DNA of 64,000 nt from Petrimonas sp. (GTDB lineage: Bacteria > Bacteroidota > Bacteroidia > Bacteroidales > Dysgonomonadaceae), in NCBI GenBank assembly GCA_012839475.1, contig DUNG01000022.1, forward strand, positions 21,721-85,720. The letters run 5' to 3'. This document shows, piece after piece, positions 1 to 9,086 of the stretch (position 1 is the first letter of the stretch; each line of letters opens with the position of its first letter). A model generated the notes under the pieces. That model ran no database searches, was not told where the DNA came from, and saw only the letters and a list, made by a program, of their open reading frames with translations. The translations under genes and the position numbers were made by a program.

Positions 1-276
1 GTAAAGTCGTAAATTTTTATCAGGATCGTCATATAAAGCACACACTCCATCGCCCGTAACGCCTTCATGTAGTTTAAAAAAATGTTCACGTGCTCCTGTT
101 TTAGTTCCTATAATTTTTAAACGTTGTATAATGTTTTTTATTTCACTTAAATGTGAATCGAAGTTCTCGTTAATGAACTTTTCAAATAGAGTTGTATCGT
201 CTTTATCTATTATTACAGAATAGATAGATGCTTTGTTTCCGCTTAATTCTTTTATTTTGATTAATTCACATTTCAT
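1..276 (-). CDS. RelE/HigB-like type II toxin, 3' end cut by window edge
   Basis: The minus strand is open from an ATG at 276 to the window edge, giving 92 codons without a stop. The protein starts MKCELIKIKELSGNKAS and carries a GDGVCALYDDPDK segment near the edge. This resembles the Bacteroidota family of small RelE/ParE-fold toxins of about 110-120 residues, whose members continue with an LRLYC-type strand. I therefore expect the last 20-30 residues and a helix-turn-helix antitoxin gene to lie beyond position 1. An alternative ATG five bases upstream runs into a stop after two codons, which fixes the start. Family assignment rests on remembered similarity only. RelE-like toxins usually cleave mRNA on the ribosome, which is inferred here. 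Confidence 0.6.
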   Translation of the reverse strand, partial: MKCELIKIKELSGNKASIYSVIIDKDDTTLFEKFINENFDSHLSEIKNIIQRLKIIGTKTGAREHFFKLHEGVTGDGVCALYDDPDKNLRLY

Positions 277-384
277 TTCATACTGGGATTGCAAAGATAA
301 CACGTTTTACATATATGTGAAATAAATAAGAACTCTATTTTGTTCATCAATTTGAAATTTAACTTTTAATTTAATAAAAACAGG

Positions 385-660
385 TTACATTATGCCGAAA
401 TTCATTATTTCGGATGCTTGTGCGAAGTCGTTTAGGTCGCCGTTGTTTTCTAAAATGGATTTATCTAGCTTGCCTGCAAGCGTGAGAATATCTTGATAGC
501 GTCTGTTTTTGTAGCAGGTTTCAAATCCGAAAATAAGTGCTTCTTTTCTAACTACTCTGGTTTTTTTCCTGTCGGTTTGTGCCTGAATTAGTAGGGCTTC
601 AAACTCCCGCGTCAGTTGTTTTTCTCGTTTTTCAACCAACTGATTTTGAAGCACGTGCAC
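385..660 (-). pseudogene. C-terminal fragment of an unidentified protein
   Basis: This minus-strand frame of about 91 codons has only a GTG as possible start and is open for a further six codons upstream before a stop near 681. The product is charged and helical, with a coherent C-terminal part (TRVVRKEALIFGFETCYKN). It looks like the tail of a larger protein rather than a full gene. I do not recognise the family. It lies between a partial toxin gene and more broken coding sequence, so it is probably a remnant of a decayed accessory gene. It could still be a small expressed hypothetical gene. Confidence 0.35.
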
Positions 661-1131
661 CCAATCAGGTGCTGATGCTTACGGCCGATTACACGACGAA
701 CCCCAATCACAAGGGCATTTTCTTGTTAACCGACAATTAAACTGGCAGGGATAATGCGTTGTATATAGATTATATCATCATGCATCGAAATATCCTCTAA
801 TGCAGAGTCGGAATAACGAATTTGACACATGGTACAGGAAAATCAAAAGTTAAACGACTCTTTCATATTGCAGCTATAATCATCGCTTAAATCATCCAAT
901 AATTTTGAAAACACCTCTTCGTGTGAGGGGGCATTTTCAATTCCTTCCGGTTTGGGATATTGGAGAGTTACGGTTCTTTTATTTTGGAGCTCTTGCACTA
1001 TCTTTAAACTTCCTTGAAAAAAATCCATCTAATCGCCGTAGGTTGGGATGGTCTCGAAAATGTGTTAGGCGCGTGATTTTTGTTTAAATGAACTTTACCC
1101 ATTTTGGAATACTACAAATAAATCGGGGAAT
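661..1131. other. Decayed AT-rich region with broken reading frames
   Basis: No intact gene is visible here. On the minus strand a 61-codon frame (1028 to 843, starting MDFFQGSLKIVQELQNK) ends in a stop, then the same frame reopens through a plausible stretch (QIRYSDSALEDISMHDD) to another stop near 737. The pattern suggests one or more degraded accessory genes. No family was recognised. The region also holds the upstream DNA of the plus-strand receptor gene at 1132, but no clear TAnnTTTG box was found close to it. Confidence 0.4.
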
Positions 1132-3516
1132 ATGAACGTTGTTTTAGGTATGTCAGGGAGAAAGAGTTATAGGAAATGGCTGTTTGCTCTAATAGGGTTA
1201 TTTATGCTGGCACAAGCGGTATCGGTCGCACAGACAAACCGACAGACCGTTAGAGGAAAAGTGTATGATAGCGATTCGCATGAGCCGCTTGTCGGTGCAA
1301 CGGTTATCGTACTGGAAAGCGATCCCATATTGGGAGCTTCAAGCACCATGGATGGGGAGTTTCATATTGATGGAGTGCCCATGGGGCGGTATGATCTGAG
1401 CGTCTCTTACGTGGGATACGAGACGAAGTTGGTTCCCGCTGTTATGGTTACGGCCGGTAAAGAGGTGGTGTTGCAGATTCCCTTGCGGCAGAGCATCATA
1501 GAGATGGGTGAAGTGGTGATTAGTGCCGACGCAGGTAAAGAGAAGCCGCAAAACAGCATGGCCTATATCAGTGCACGAACCTTTTCGGTGGAGGAGACCC
1601 AAAGATACGCTGGGGGCTTGGATGATCCGGCACGTATGGTGGCCTCTTTTGCCGGGGTTACTACCAGTACCCCGCAGGATAATGCCATATTTGTCCGGGG
1701 TAACGCGCCACAGGGTGTTGCCTGGCGACTTGAGGGCGTTGAGATACCTACACCTCACCATTTCGTGGGGGCCAATGTAACGGGTGGCGGAATTGTAACC
1801 CTGTTCAGCAGTCAGATAATGGCCAATTCCGACTTTTATACCGCCGCCTTTCCGGCAGAGTATGGTAACGCGTTGGCGGCCGTTTTTGACATGAAATTTA
1901 GAACCGGGAATAACAGCAATTATGAACATGTGGTACAGGTGGGTATGCTCGGAATAGATGTAGCCTCGGAGGGACCGTTCTCTAAAAAGTATGACGGCTC
2001 TTACCTGTTTAACTACCGTTACTCCACGTTTGGATTGCTTACCGATTTGAAGATAGTTGATACAACTCAGAAGTTTAAATATCAAGACCTTTCTTTTAAG
2101 TTTAACTTTCCTACCCGCCATATAGGCACTTTTTCGCTCTGGGGTATCGGAGGTGTAGACAGGGCTATCCAGCCGTTGCTGGAAGACAAGAGCAAGTGGA
2201 AATACGATTTTGATCGTGCGAAATTCACTTGGGATACCTACCAAGGTACTTTGGGATTAGGGCATAAAATAGTTACCGGCTCAAACAGTTATATTCATTC
2301 TACAGCAGCATTTTCGGGAATACGTAACGATATGTTGATGGAGGCTGCCCATGAAGATCTTACTTTATACCCTGTATTTCACAAGATAGATGATAACGGT
2401 ACCTTTACGCTTACCTCTGCACTCAATCATAAGTTTAACGCACAAGCCACCACACGTGCCGGATTTACTTATAAGTACATGTTGTTCGATATGGACCTGA
2501 GTGCCAGTGAAGATGCTTACAGCGGGGATATGTACCAGCCTGTTGCTGAAGAATCGGGTGGTGCCAGCAGCATAGAGGGGTTTGCTCAGTTACGATATCG
2601 AATTACGCCGGAACTGACATTAAATGGTGGACTGCACCTGGGGTATTTTAAATTGAATGATGAATTTACCCTTGAGCCACGCTTCGGTTTACGTTGGCAA
2701 GTTCACCCAAAGCACTCCTTTAACTTGGGGTATGGAATGCATAGTCGTCCCGAGGATCTTAAGATGTACCTTATGCAATTTGACGGTAAAGCCGTAAACC
2801 ATTCACTGAAGCTCTCCAAGGCGCATCACGCTGTTCTGGGGTATGACTGGTCTATCAATAAAAAGATGAGGTTAAGCACGGAACTCTATTATCAGCATCT
2901 GTACGATATCCCGGGTGAGGAGGGAACATCTTTTTCCCTTATTAATTACAAACAGGATTATCTGCTACATAAGGCTATGGTCAATAACACGATAGGTAGA
3001 AACATGGGGGTTGATATCACGTTAGAGCGTTTCCTTAACAACAACTACTACTATCTTTTGACAGCTTCGATTTTCGATTCCAAATATAAGGGTGGCGACA
3101 ACAAGTGGCACAACACCCGTTATAATAGGAGTTACGCGTTCAATGCCCTCTATGGCAAGGAGTTCTTTTTTAAGAATAATAGTCGCTCTTTGGGATTGAA
3201 TATACGTGCTAATTTCACCGGGGGAGAGTGCTATTCGCCTGTTTTAGAGGAGGAGAGCCACGCGGTTCGTCGTATCATTACCGATGAGGTGAATGCCTTT
3301 TCCAAACAGTTCGATCCGCTCTTGTACTTTGATGCGACAGTAACCTACAGAATCAATCATAGAAAATCTTCCAGCCATATTGCCCTGCAAGTGAAGAATA
3401 TGCTTGGAGCGGCCCTTCACGGTTCAGCGTTCAGTTATAATCTTGTAACCAACGAGATAGAGTTGGTAAAGACGCGTGTCGTTATCCCGGTGTTGAGTTA
3501 TAAATATGAGTTTTAA
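1132..3516 (+). CDS. TonB-dependent receptor with carboxypeptidase-like N-terminal domain
   Basis: The 794-residue protein starts with a signal peptide ending near residue 34 (AQAVSVAQ). A carboxypeptidase-regulatory-like beta-sandwich follows at about 38-125 (VRGKVYDSDSHEPLVGATV, then SYVGYETK), then a plug-like region (about 145-240) and a beta-barrel ending in an aromatic F, as expected for BAM-inserted proteins. It should be an outer-membrane receptor that takes up a large ligand with TonB energy. No SusD partner adjoins it and no substrate can be deduced. The ATG at 1132 is used; an ATG six codons later (1150, MSGRK) is an equally reasonable start. The gene stands alone, 55 bases before the convergent porin gene. 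Confidence 0.85.
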   Translation: MNVVLGMSGRKSYRKWLFALIGLFMLAQAVSVAQTNRQTVRGKVYDSDSHEPLVGATVIVLESDPILGASSTMDGEFHIDGVPMGRYDLSVSYVGYETKLVPAVMVTAGKEVVLQIPLRQSIIEMGEVVISADAGKEKPQNSMAYISARTFSVEETQRYAGGLDDPARMVASFAGVTTSTPQDNAIFVRGNAPQGVAWRLEGVEIPTPHHFVGANVTGGGIVTLFSSQIMANSDFYTAAFPAEYGNALAAVFDMKFRTGNNSNYEHVVQVGMLGIDVASEGPFSKKYDGSYLFNYRYSTFGLLTDLKIVDTTQKFKYQDLSFKFNFPTRHIGTFSLWGIGGVDRAIQPLLEDKSKWKYDFDRAKFTWDTYQGTLGLGHKIVTGSNSYIHSTAAFSGIRNDMLMEAAHEDLTLYPVFHKIDDNGTFTLTSALNHKFNAQATTRAGFTYKYMLFDMDLSASEDAYSGDMYQPVAEESGGASSIEGFAQLRYRITPELTLNGGLHLGYFKLNDEFTLEPRFGLRWQVHPKHSFNLGYGMHSRPEDLKMYLMQFDGKAVNHSLKLSKAHHAVLGYDWSINKKMRLSTELYYQHLYDIPGEEGTSFSLINYKQDYLLHKAMVNNTIGRNMGVDITLERFLNNNYYYLLTASIFDSKYKGGDNKWHNTRYNRSYAFNALYGKEFFFKNNSRSLGLNIRANFTGGECYSPVLEEESHAVRRIITDEVNAFSKQFDPLLYFDATVTYRINHRKSSSHIALQVKNMLGAALHGSAFSYNLVTNEIELVKTRVVIPVLSYKYEF

Positions 3517-3571
3517 TCGTCAATATCGGCAACGTACAAATCGCGACAGATATCGGAGCGAGACGGAAAAC

Positions 3572-4897
3572 TTAGCGTCTCACCGTCAATACCGGTATAC
3601 GGTAAATAAATCCCGCGGAAACCCTGAAGCTGTTGGCCGGGGTGGTGATCTGCTTGACCTCGGGTTTGCTGTACTTCTTTAATGTCGCAGTCAGAAACAG
3701 GTGTAGGTTGTCATCTTTCATCGGGTAAAACTCCAGGCCACCCTGATAGTTCCACGAGGTGAGGCAGTTGCCGCTATCCACGTGGCTGTTCTTTTTATAT
3801 ATCGAAAAGTTATTGTAAAAACACTTCAACAGGATATTCCATCGCGGTTGAAACCGGTAATTGAGTTCTCCCAACAGTGTGAAGTACTCCACGTTCTCGA
3901 CCATGGCCTCGGGGGTGGCTGTAGCACCCCTGATCGCGCCCAGGTAATCAATATCGGAACGTTGATACAGGACATCAACGTAGATACGCCAGGTATCGGA
4001 ACGCCATTTTTGTCCCCCGCTCAACATAAACAGCGTTTTACCCTTCGCGGGTGAGGTGACGTTGGCCCCGTATCGAAGTTGCAGGGCGTTATCAAAGTAG
4101 TTGCTGTTCCAGCCAAGGGAGTAGTATAGGGGAACGGAAGGGGCTTCCACCCGTGTGACGTGCGACGTGCCGGAGCTTTCCGCCAGTGTTCCGATGGCAT
4201 CTTCCACTGTACCCCACCGGTTGTTGACTACCTGAAAGGTGAACTCCTGGTTTGGCCTGGGGGTGAACGCCACCTGTAACCCGTTAAGGTAGCAGTTGAC
4301 AAGGTTGTTGATCCCGCTGTAGTCATATACTTCCACGGGGTACTTGTTGTACTCGAAGCCCCCTATCGTGAGGGCTTGCTTGCCGGCGGTTACCGAAAAG
4401 CGCTTGTTGAACCGGTACCTCAAGTAGGCATAGTCGATGCTGTTGGGTAGGTTCTCCTTCGTGAAAATGGGCGACACCTTGTTGAGTCGCTGCAGGTACT
4501 TGTACGACAGCTTGGGTGTAACCTCTCCCGCTATATCGATGATTACCTGATCGAACCGGAATCCCCCATCGTTGAACGTTAAAGGTGATCCGACGAACTC
4601 GTTGTGGTACGCCGAGCGCATATGGAGGGAGATGCTGACCGGTGATAACGAGTTGGTTTCACCGGCTGATAATGTAAGCAGCGACAAGCCCGCTTCACTG
4701 GTAGATTGTTCGAGTAGCAACGAGTTCTGTTCACCAGCCGGTTGAGCGAGCATTGGTGAGTTTTGTTCGTTGGCTGGTTGCACGAGTACTGACGACGTCT
4801 GTTTGTCGATCGACCGTGCAAGCAGTAACGAGCCGTTGAGGTAACAGGAGAAACAGGCTAAAATCAGCAGGACAACAAGGGGCTTAATTCTGTTCAT
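3572..4897 (-). CDS. Porin-like outer-membrane beta-barrel with post-signal tandem repeat
   Basis: The 441-residue product has an N-terminal signal peptide (hydrophobic to about residue 26) and a C-terminal region rich in alternating strands. Phrases such as DYAYLRYRFNKRFSVTAGKQ resemble phosphate-selective porin (OprO/OprP) or alginate-export-type porins of Bacteroidota. Residues 25-84 consist of about five degenerate 12-residue units (for example VLVQPANEQNSP and MLAQPAGEQNSL) lying between signal peptide and barrel, which is unusual. The gene is divergent from the multiheme cytochrome gene at 5068 and shares its 170-base intergenic region, so the two may be co-regulated. The substrate is unknown. 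The barrel assignment is fairly safe; the exact family is not. Confidence 0.7.
   Translation of the reverse strand: MNRIKPLVVLLILACFSCYLNGSLLLARSIDKQTSSVLVQPANEQNSPMLAQPAGEQNSLLLEQSTSEAGLSLLTLSAGETNSLSPVSISLHMRSAYHNEFVGSPLTFNDGGFRFDQVIIDIAGEVTPKLSYKYLQRLNKVSPIFTKENLPNSIDYAYLRYRFNKRFSVTAGKQALTIGGFEYNKYPVEVYDYSGINNLVNCYLNGLQVAFTPRPNQEFTFQVVNNRWGTVEDAIGTLAESSGTSHVTRVEAPSVPLYYSLGWNSNYFDNALQLRYGANVTSPAKGKTLFMLSGGQKWRSDTWRIYVDVLYQRSDIDYLGAIRGATATPEAMVENVEYFTLLGELNYRFQPRWNILLKCFYNNFSIYKKNSHVDSGNCLTSWNYQGGLEFYPMKDDNLHLFLTATLKKYSKPEVKQITTPANSFRVSAGFIYRIPVLTVRR
4646..4825 (-). repeat. In-frame 36-bp degenerate repeat in the porin gene
   Basis: Five 12-codon units encode LLARSIDKQTSS, VLVQPANEQNSP, MLAQPAGEQNSL, LLEQSTSEAGLS and LLTLSAGETNSL. 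The middle units are most alike. The repeat lies directly after the signal peptide and before the first barrel strand. Confidence 0.75.
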
Positions 4898-4993
4898 AGC
4901 GTTTGAATTTTAATCTTCGCTTAGCCATGTGATGGCTTTCAATGTTGACTCACCTAAGCTTCACGAAGGTGAGCTTATATTTCTTGTACTTTG

Positions 4994-5024
4994 TTTGCAA
5001 AATTAAAATAAAATTGTAATATTG
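4994..5024 (+). promoter_or_regulatory. Putative Bacteroidota promoter for the multiheme cytochrome
   Basis: TTTG at 4994-4997 is followed after 19 bases by TAATATTG at 5017-5024. This matches the Bacteroidota -33 (TTTG) / -7 (TAnnTTTG) pattern except for one base. It lies 43 bases upstream of the ATG at 5068. Prediction only. Confidence 0.45.
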
Positions 5025-5067
5025 CACAATTATTAGCATAAGCTTTACTTCAAAACAGCAGAGAAAC

Positions 5068-7650
5068 ATGCGTAAAAGGAAAATTATACAGTTGTTGGTC
5101 TCGCTTTTCATCCTTATTGCTGTAGGATGGATAGTGAGTTACTACGTGAATACCGTGGGAAGTTTACGTGCTGAGAGCGGGCTTTCGGCGCAACAGGTTT
5201 TCGAACCGTTCGTGCATCCCGATTTGACGTTCGACCTGGCGGATGAACCGTTCCCCGCCGAGGGGCAGTACTGTTTAGCCTGCCACCAGGGGATAGAACC
5301 GGCGCGACCCATCGGTTCCGAGATGATGCAGCAGATACTGCAAAAAGGGGAGGCGCTTGGCGACCCCAACGGCTGCGTGATCTGTCACGGTGGTACACCT
5401 ACCGAGCTGGTTAACAAGGATAGGGCCCACAGCGGCGTTCCCAAAGGGAGCTTGCTGACGTCGTTCACGCCTGTTCCCGCGGCCTTGCAGGTGAATGCCA
5501 ACACCTGCGCGCAGTGCCACGAGGATCACGCCTATAGTGTCCGTCTTTCCATGATGAACAGCGACGCGGGAAAGATGAAGGCGATCTCGTGGAGCTTCGG
5601 TATCGGCACCGAGAATTACGACCATGTTTACGCCAATAGCGACCTGAGCGATACCGATGGTTCAACCCCCCGATTTGGCACCCAACAGTACATCGATTAC
5701 ATGAAGGAGATGGCCGCCACCTTCCCGGGGCAGTTCCCCGCGGAGCTTAAAGAGATACCCTCCGTTTCGGCAGATGAGATAAAGGCGCGGCCCGAGCTGG
5801 CGGCGTTTACCTACCTGCGCAATTGTAACGCCTGTCACTTGAGCAACAAGGGGCATCAAGATAGGGGGCATTACCGGGGCATGGGATGTGCCGCCTGCCA
5901 TAACCTCTACAGCAACGAGGGCTTCTACGAGGGGGGCGACCCGGAAATCCCGAAAGATAAGCCGGGACACGTGTTAGTACACTCCATGCAGGGTACCAGA
6001 AAGTCGGCCATCCGCTTTAATGAGCACGAGCTTAGCGGAGTACAACTCAACACTTGCGCCGCCTGCCACGCGGCCGGTCGCCGGATAGGACATGCATATC
6101 AAGGGTTGATGGCCCTGGACGATTCGTACAACCGGGGACCTTTCGACGAGAAGGGGCTGCCGCAGCAGAGTAACGCGGGTTACGTGTTCAAGTACATGGC
6201 GGGCGATGTACACCGTCAGATAGAGAAGGATGGGGTGATGGTGCCGGGCTTGCTATGCCAGGATTGCCATACCACCAACTCCATGCACGGCAGTGGCAAC
6301 ATCGAGGCAACCACGCTGGCAGCTATCGAGATCGAGTGCGCCGATTGTCACGGTACACCCACCCACTACCCGTGGGAGCTGCCGCTGGGCTACGGTGACG
6401 AGTTCGGGAAAGAGCTCGACATGAAGCAGCCCAGGGGAGTGGCCGACGAGCCGCTGGAGGTGACAAAGAAGTTTGGCATCACCCACCCAAAAGAGGATGG
6501 CTACCTGCTGTCGGCACGGGGGAACCCGCTGGGTAACGTGGTGCGCAAGGGGGACCGGGTCATCGTTTACTCTGATGGGAGCATGCACGCGTTTGAACTT
6601 ATAACGCTAAAAGAGATCGCGAGGAGCAAGAGCTGGCAGAACCCGGATGACGCCGAAGTGGCCATGGTGGCTACGACGCACGTCGATAAACTAGAGTGCT
6701 ATGCCTGCCACTCCACTTGGATGCCGCAATACTACGGTTACAAGTACGTGATCGACTACTCGAAACAATCCGTCGACTGGCTACGTTCGCCGCAACTCGT
6801 CAAATCGGACGGTACGACGGCCGATTATAACCAGAACTACGCCATGCAGCCCGGGGCACCCACTTACGGTGACTACAGCCATATCCGCTGGGAGAACGCC
6901 CCGCTGGGCGTGAACGGCGAGGGGAGGGTATCCCCCTTGGTCGGCGTGATCCAGACGGTCAGCACCGTGATTAACGAGAAGGGTGAAACCGTTGTCTGGA
7001 ACAATGTAGCCAAAACGGCGGCCGGCTATAACGCTATCGAGCTGGCACCGCTCAACCCGCACACCACCTCGTTGAAATCGAGGGAGTGCGTGGATTGTCA
7101 CGGCAACCCTGTGGCAGCCGGGTATGGTATTGATGGTGGTATTTACGACGCGACGCCCGGAACGCCACGGTATGCTGACGTGATCGATGCCAAGGGAAAT
7201 AACGTCAGCCAATACACCCGAGCCCAAATAGCGGCTATCAGCGAGCTGCACGGCGACTTCATGCAACTGCTCACGGTTCACGGGGAGCAACTGCAAACGA
7301 TCGACACGCATTGGCCTACCTCAATGCCGCTCACTCAAGCGCAACGCGATCAACTGACCCGCAAAAACTCCTGTGTCGCCTGTCATCAGGATATCCCGAA
7401 AGGCACCATCCCGAACAGGATGCTGACTAAGGTGGCCCAAGTAGCCAAGCTCGCCTACAACACTCCCGAGAAGCATACCCGGTTATTGCACAGCAATAAC
7501 CTGATGATCGCCTGGATAAAGGCGATTGGTGTCGTGCTAATCCTCGTGGTGGTTCCACTGCTTATATGGGGATTCGTAGAGCGGAAAAAGGTGGCCCGTT
7601 TCTGTCAGAGGCTGTTGAAGTTCTTAAAGGCCCCCGGTAAAGTGGATTGA
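5068..7650 (+). CDS. Membrane-anchored undecaheme c-type cytochrome
   Basis: The 860-residue protein has 11 CxxCH haem c attachment motifs, in order CLACH, CVICH, CAQCH, CNACH, CAACH, CAACH, CQDCH, CADCH, CYACH, CVDCH and CVACH. An N-terminal hydrophobic segment (about 7-27) acts as signal or anchor. A second membrane segment at about 812-836 is followed by a basic tail, so the haem domain should face the periplasm, held by one or two helices. The family role is electron transfer between quinol-linked or periplasmic carriers and a terminal acceptor. No catalytic subunit, quinol dehydrogenase or maturation gene is nearby. The divergent neighbour is a porin. A role in extracellular or periplasmic electron transfer is inferred. 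The haem count is read directly. Confidence 0.88.
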   Translation: MRKRKIIQLLVSLFILIAVGWIVSYYVNTVGSLRAESGLSAQQVFEPFVHPDLTFDLADEPFPAEGQYCLACHQGIEPARPIGSEMMQQILQKGEALGDPNGCVICHGGTPTELVNKDRAHSGVPKGSLLTSFTPVPAALQVNANTCAQCHEDHAYSVRLSMMNSDAGKMKAISWSFGIGTENYDHVYANSDLSDTDGSTPRFGTQQYIDYMKEMAATFPGQFPAELKEIPSVSADEIKARPELAAFTYLRNCNACHLSNKGHQDRGHYRGMGCAACHNLYSNEGFYEGGDPEIPKDKPGHVLVHSMQGTRKSAIRFNEHELSGVQLNTCAACHAAGRRIGHAYQGLMALDDSYNRGPFDEKGLPQQSNAGYVFKYMAGDVHRQIEKDGVMVPGLLCQDCHTTNSMHGSGNIEATTLAAIEIECADCHGTPTHYPWELPLGYGDEFGKELDMKQPRGVADEPLEVTKKFGITHPKEDGYLLSARGNPLGNVVRKGDRVIVYSDGSMHAFELITLKEIARSKSWQNPDDAEVAMVATTHVDKLECYACHSTWMPQYYGYKYVIDYSKQSVDWLRSPQLVKSDGTTADYNQNYAMQPGAPTYGDYSHIRWENAPLGVNGEGRVSPLVGVIQTVSTVINEKGETVVWNNVAKTAAGYNAIELAPLNPHTTSLKSRECVDCHGNPVAAGYGIDGGIYDATPGTPRYADVIDAKGNNVSQYTRAQIAAISELHGDFMQLLTVHGEQLQTIDTHWPTSMPLTQAQRDQLTRKNSCVACHQDIPKGTIPNRMLTKVAQVAKLAYNTPEKHTRLLHSNNLMIAWIKAIGVVLILVVVPLLIWGFVERKKVARFCQRLLKFLKAPGKVD

Positions 7651-7778
7651 TTTACTTGATCTCATCGTGCGAGTGACGAAGTAATTGTAAAAAAGTTTGA
7701 TTTCGTTTTTACACGTGGACAGATTCGCTTGAAGCCTCATTACACAAGTTAACATCAAAGGGTTTGCGCCATTTTCGG

Positions 7779-7844
7779 TAAAATCTTCAGTCAGGAGTAC
7801 ATTTTTCACGTTAAAATCTTCAACCGAGAGTGCAGTTTTTCACA
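7779..7844. repeat. Two tandem 33-bp units in intergenic DNA
   Basis: TAAAATCTTCA begins units at 7779 and 7812, and both end in a TTTTTCAC run. About three quarters of the positions agree. The second copy contains the left arm of the hairpin at 7827. Confidence 0.6.
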
Positions 7845-7868
7845 AAAGAGGCTGCACTCTTTCTTTAT
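7827..7868 (+). terminator. Intrinsic terminator downstream of the cytochrome gene
   Basis: AGAGTGCAG (7827-7835) pairs perfectly over 9 bp with CTGCACTCT (7852-7860). The loop is 16 bases and a T-rich stretch (TTCTTTAT) follows. It lies about 180 bases after the cytochrome stop codon and is the likely transcript end. The remaining DNA from 7651 to 8042 holds no gene I can support. Confidence 0.6.
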
Positions 7869-8042
7869 ACTTTATATAGAGATAGATAGGCCCAAAAACA
7901 GACAACCGATCCAAAACGTGAAAATAAGCTTATCGCTTGAGTACAACGCGATCAGTCAGTCAAACCCTCTTATATTATATTATGTAAGTATTTGGGATGG
8001 GGTGAGGTCTGTTTGGGTAATAGTATTGGACGGTCTCAAATG

Positions 8043-8115
<73 letters not shown>

Positions 8116-8227
8116 ATCTATTTCCCTGTGAAATGGAACTGCAAAGATAGCATTTTATTTTGAGATATCAAAATGTCAGCCAATCTTTTTTATTTGTACC
8201 TGAAAAACCCTATTTTTGGGAAAAAAT

Positions 8228-8980
8228 ATGCAGTTTATGTCAGACAGTATTGTACTTATACCCACGTATAACGAGAAGGAGAACATCGAAAGTATCATTC
8301 GGGCGGTGTTTAACCTGAAAAAAAAATTCCATATTCTGGTTATTGACGATGGTTCACCCGATGGCACGGCCGATATCGTAAAGCGGTTGATGGAGAGCGA
8401 GTTCAAGGATAGGTTGTTTATCGAGGAGAGAGCGGGTAAGCTGGGGTTGGGCACAGCCTACATCCACGGCTTTAAATGGGCGTTGAAACGTTCGTACGAC
8501 TATATCTTCGAGATGGATGCCGATTTCTCACACGATCCCAATGACCTGCCACGGCTCTATGCCGCTTGCCACGATGAGGGGTACGACGTGGCGGTGGGTT
8601 CCCGCTACTGCTCGGGCGTGAACGTGGTGAATTGGCCGATGGGTCGCGTGCTGATGTCCTATTTCGCATCGAAGTACGTGCGCTTCATCACCCGTTTTAA
8701 AGTACGGGATACCACCGCTGGTTTTGTCTGCTATCGTCGGAAAGTACTGGAAACCATCGATCTGGATAAGATTAAGTTCAAAGGGTATGCCTTCCAGATA
8801 GAGATGAAGTACACGGCTTACGTGTTGGGCTTCAAGATCAAGGAGGTGTCGGTCATCTTCGTGAATCGGCGATTAGGCACCTCGAAAATGAATACCAGCA
8901 TCTTCGGGGAGGCGTTCTTCGGGGTTATCGACCTTCGGTGGCGAAAGCTAACCGGGAAAATTAAGCCGCGTGCAAACTGA
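8228..8980 (+). CDS. Polyprenol monophosphomannose synthase-like glycosyltransferase (GT2)
   Basis: The protein starts SIVLIPTYNEKENIES and contains LVIDDGSPDGTADIV and MDADFSHDPNDLPRL, the nucleotide- and metal-binding motifs of dolichol-phosphate mannosyltransferase-type family 2 enzymes. It should move mannose (or another hexose) from an NDP-sugar to a polyprenyl phosphate at the inner face of the cytoplasmic membrane. It has no C-terminal membrane domain, like DPM1. I use the ATG at 8228 (MQFMSDS); an in-frame TTG at 8216 and an ATG at 8237 are alternatives. A dihydroorotase gene follows 106 bases downstream on the same strand; they may share a transcript. Confidence 0.88.
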   Translation: MQFMSDSIVLIPTYNEKENIESIIRAVFNLKKKFHILVIDDGSPDGTADIVKRLMESEFKDRLFIEERAGKLGLGTAYIHGFKWALKRSYDYIFEMDADFSHDPNDLPRLYAACHDEGYDVAVGSRYCSGVNVVNWPMGRVLMSYFASKYVRFITRFKVRDTTAGFVCYRRKVLETIDLDKIKFKGYAFQIEMKYTAYVLGFKIKEVSVIFVNRRLGTSKMNTSIFGEAFFGVIDLRWRKLTGKIKPRAN

Positions 8981-9086
8981 CCGCACCCGGGGTTGGCCAT
9001 GTATACAATGGTCAGCTGAAACAATTGTTGTGTGATAACAGTACCCAGGCAAATCAACGTGATTTATTAACCATAGACAGGTAGCC

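Noticed and set aside
1339..2244. 301-codon open frame on the minus strand
   Set aside because: It lies wholly inside the TonB receptor gene in the antisense direction and has no protein-like motif; a shadow frame.
7779..7844. Possible CRISPR array
   Set aside because: Only two directly adjoining units, no spacers and no cas genes.
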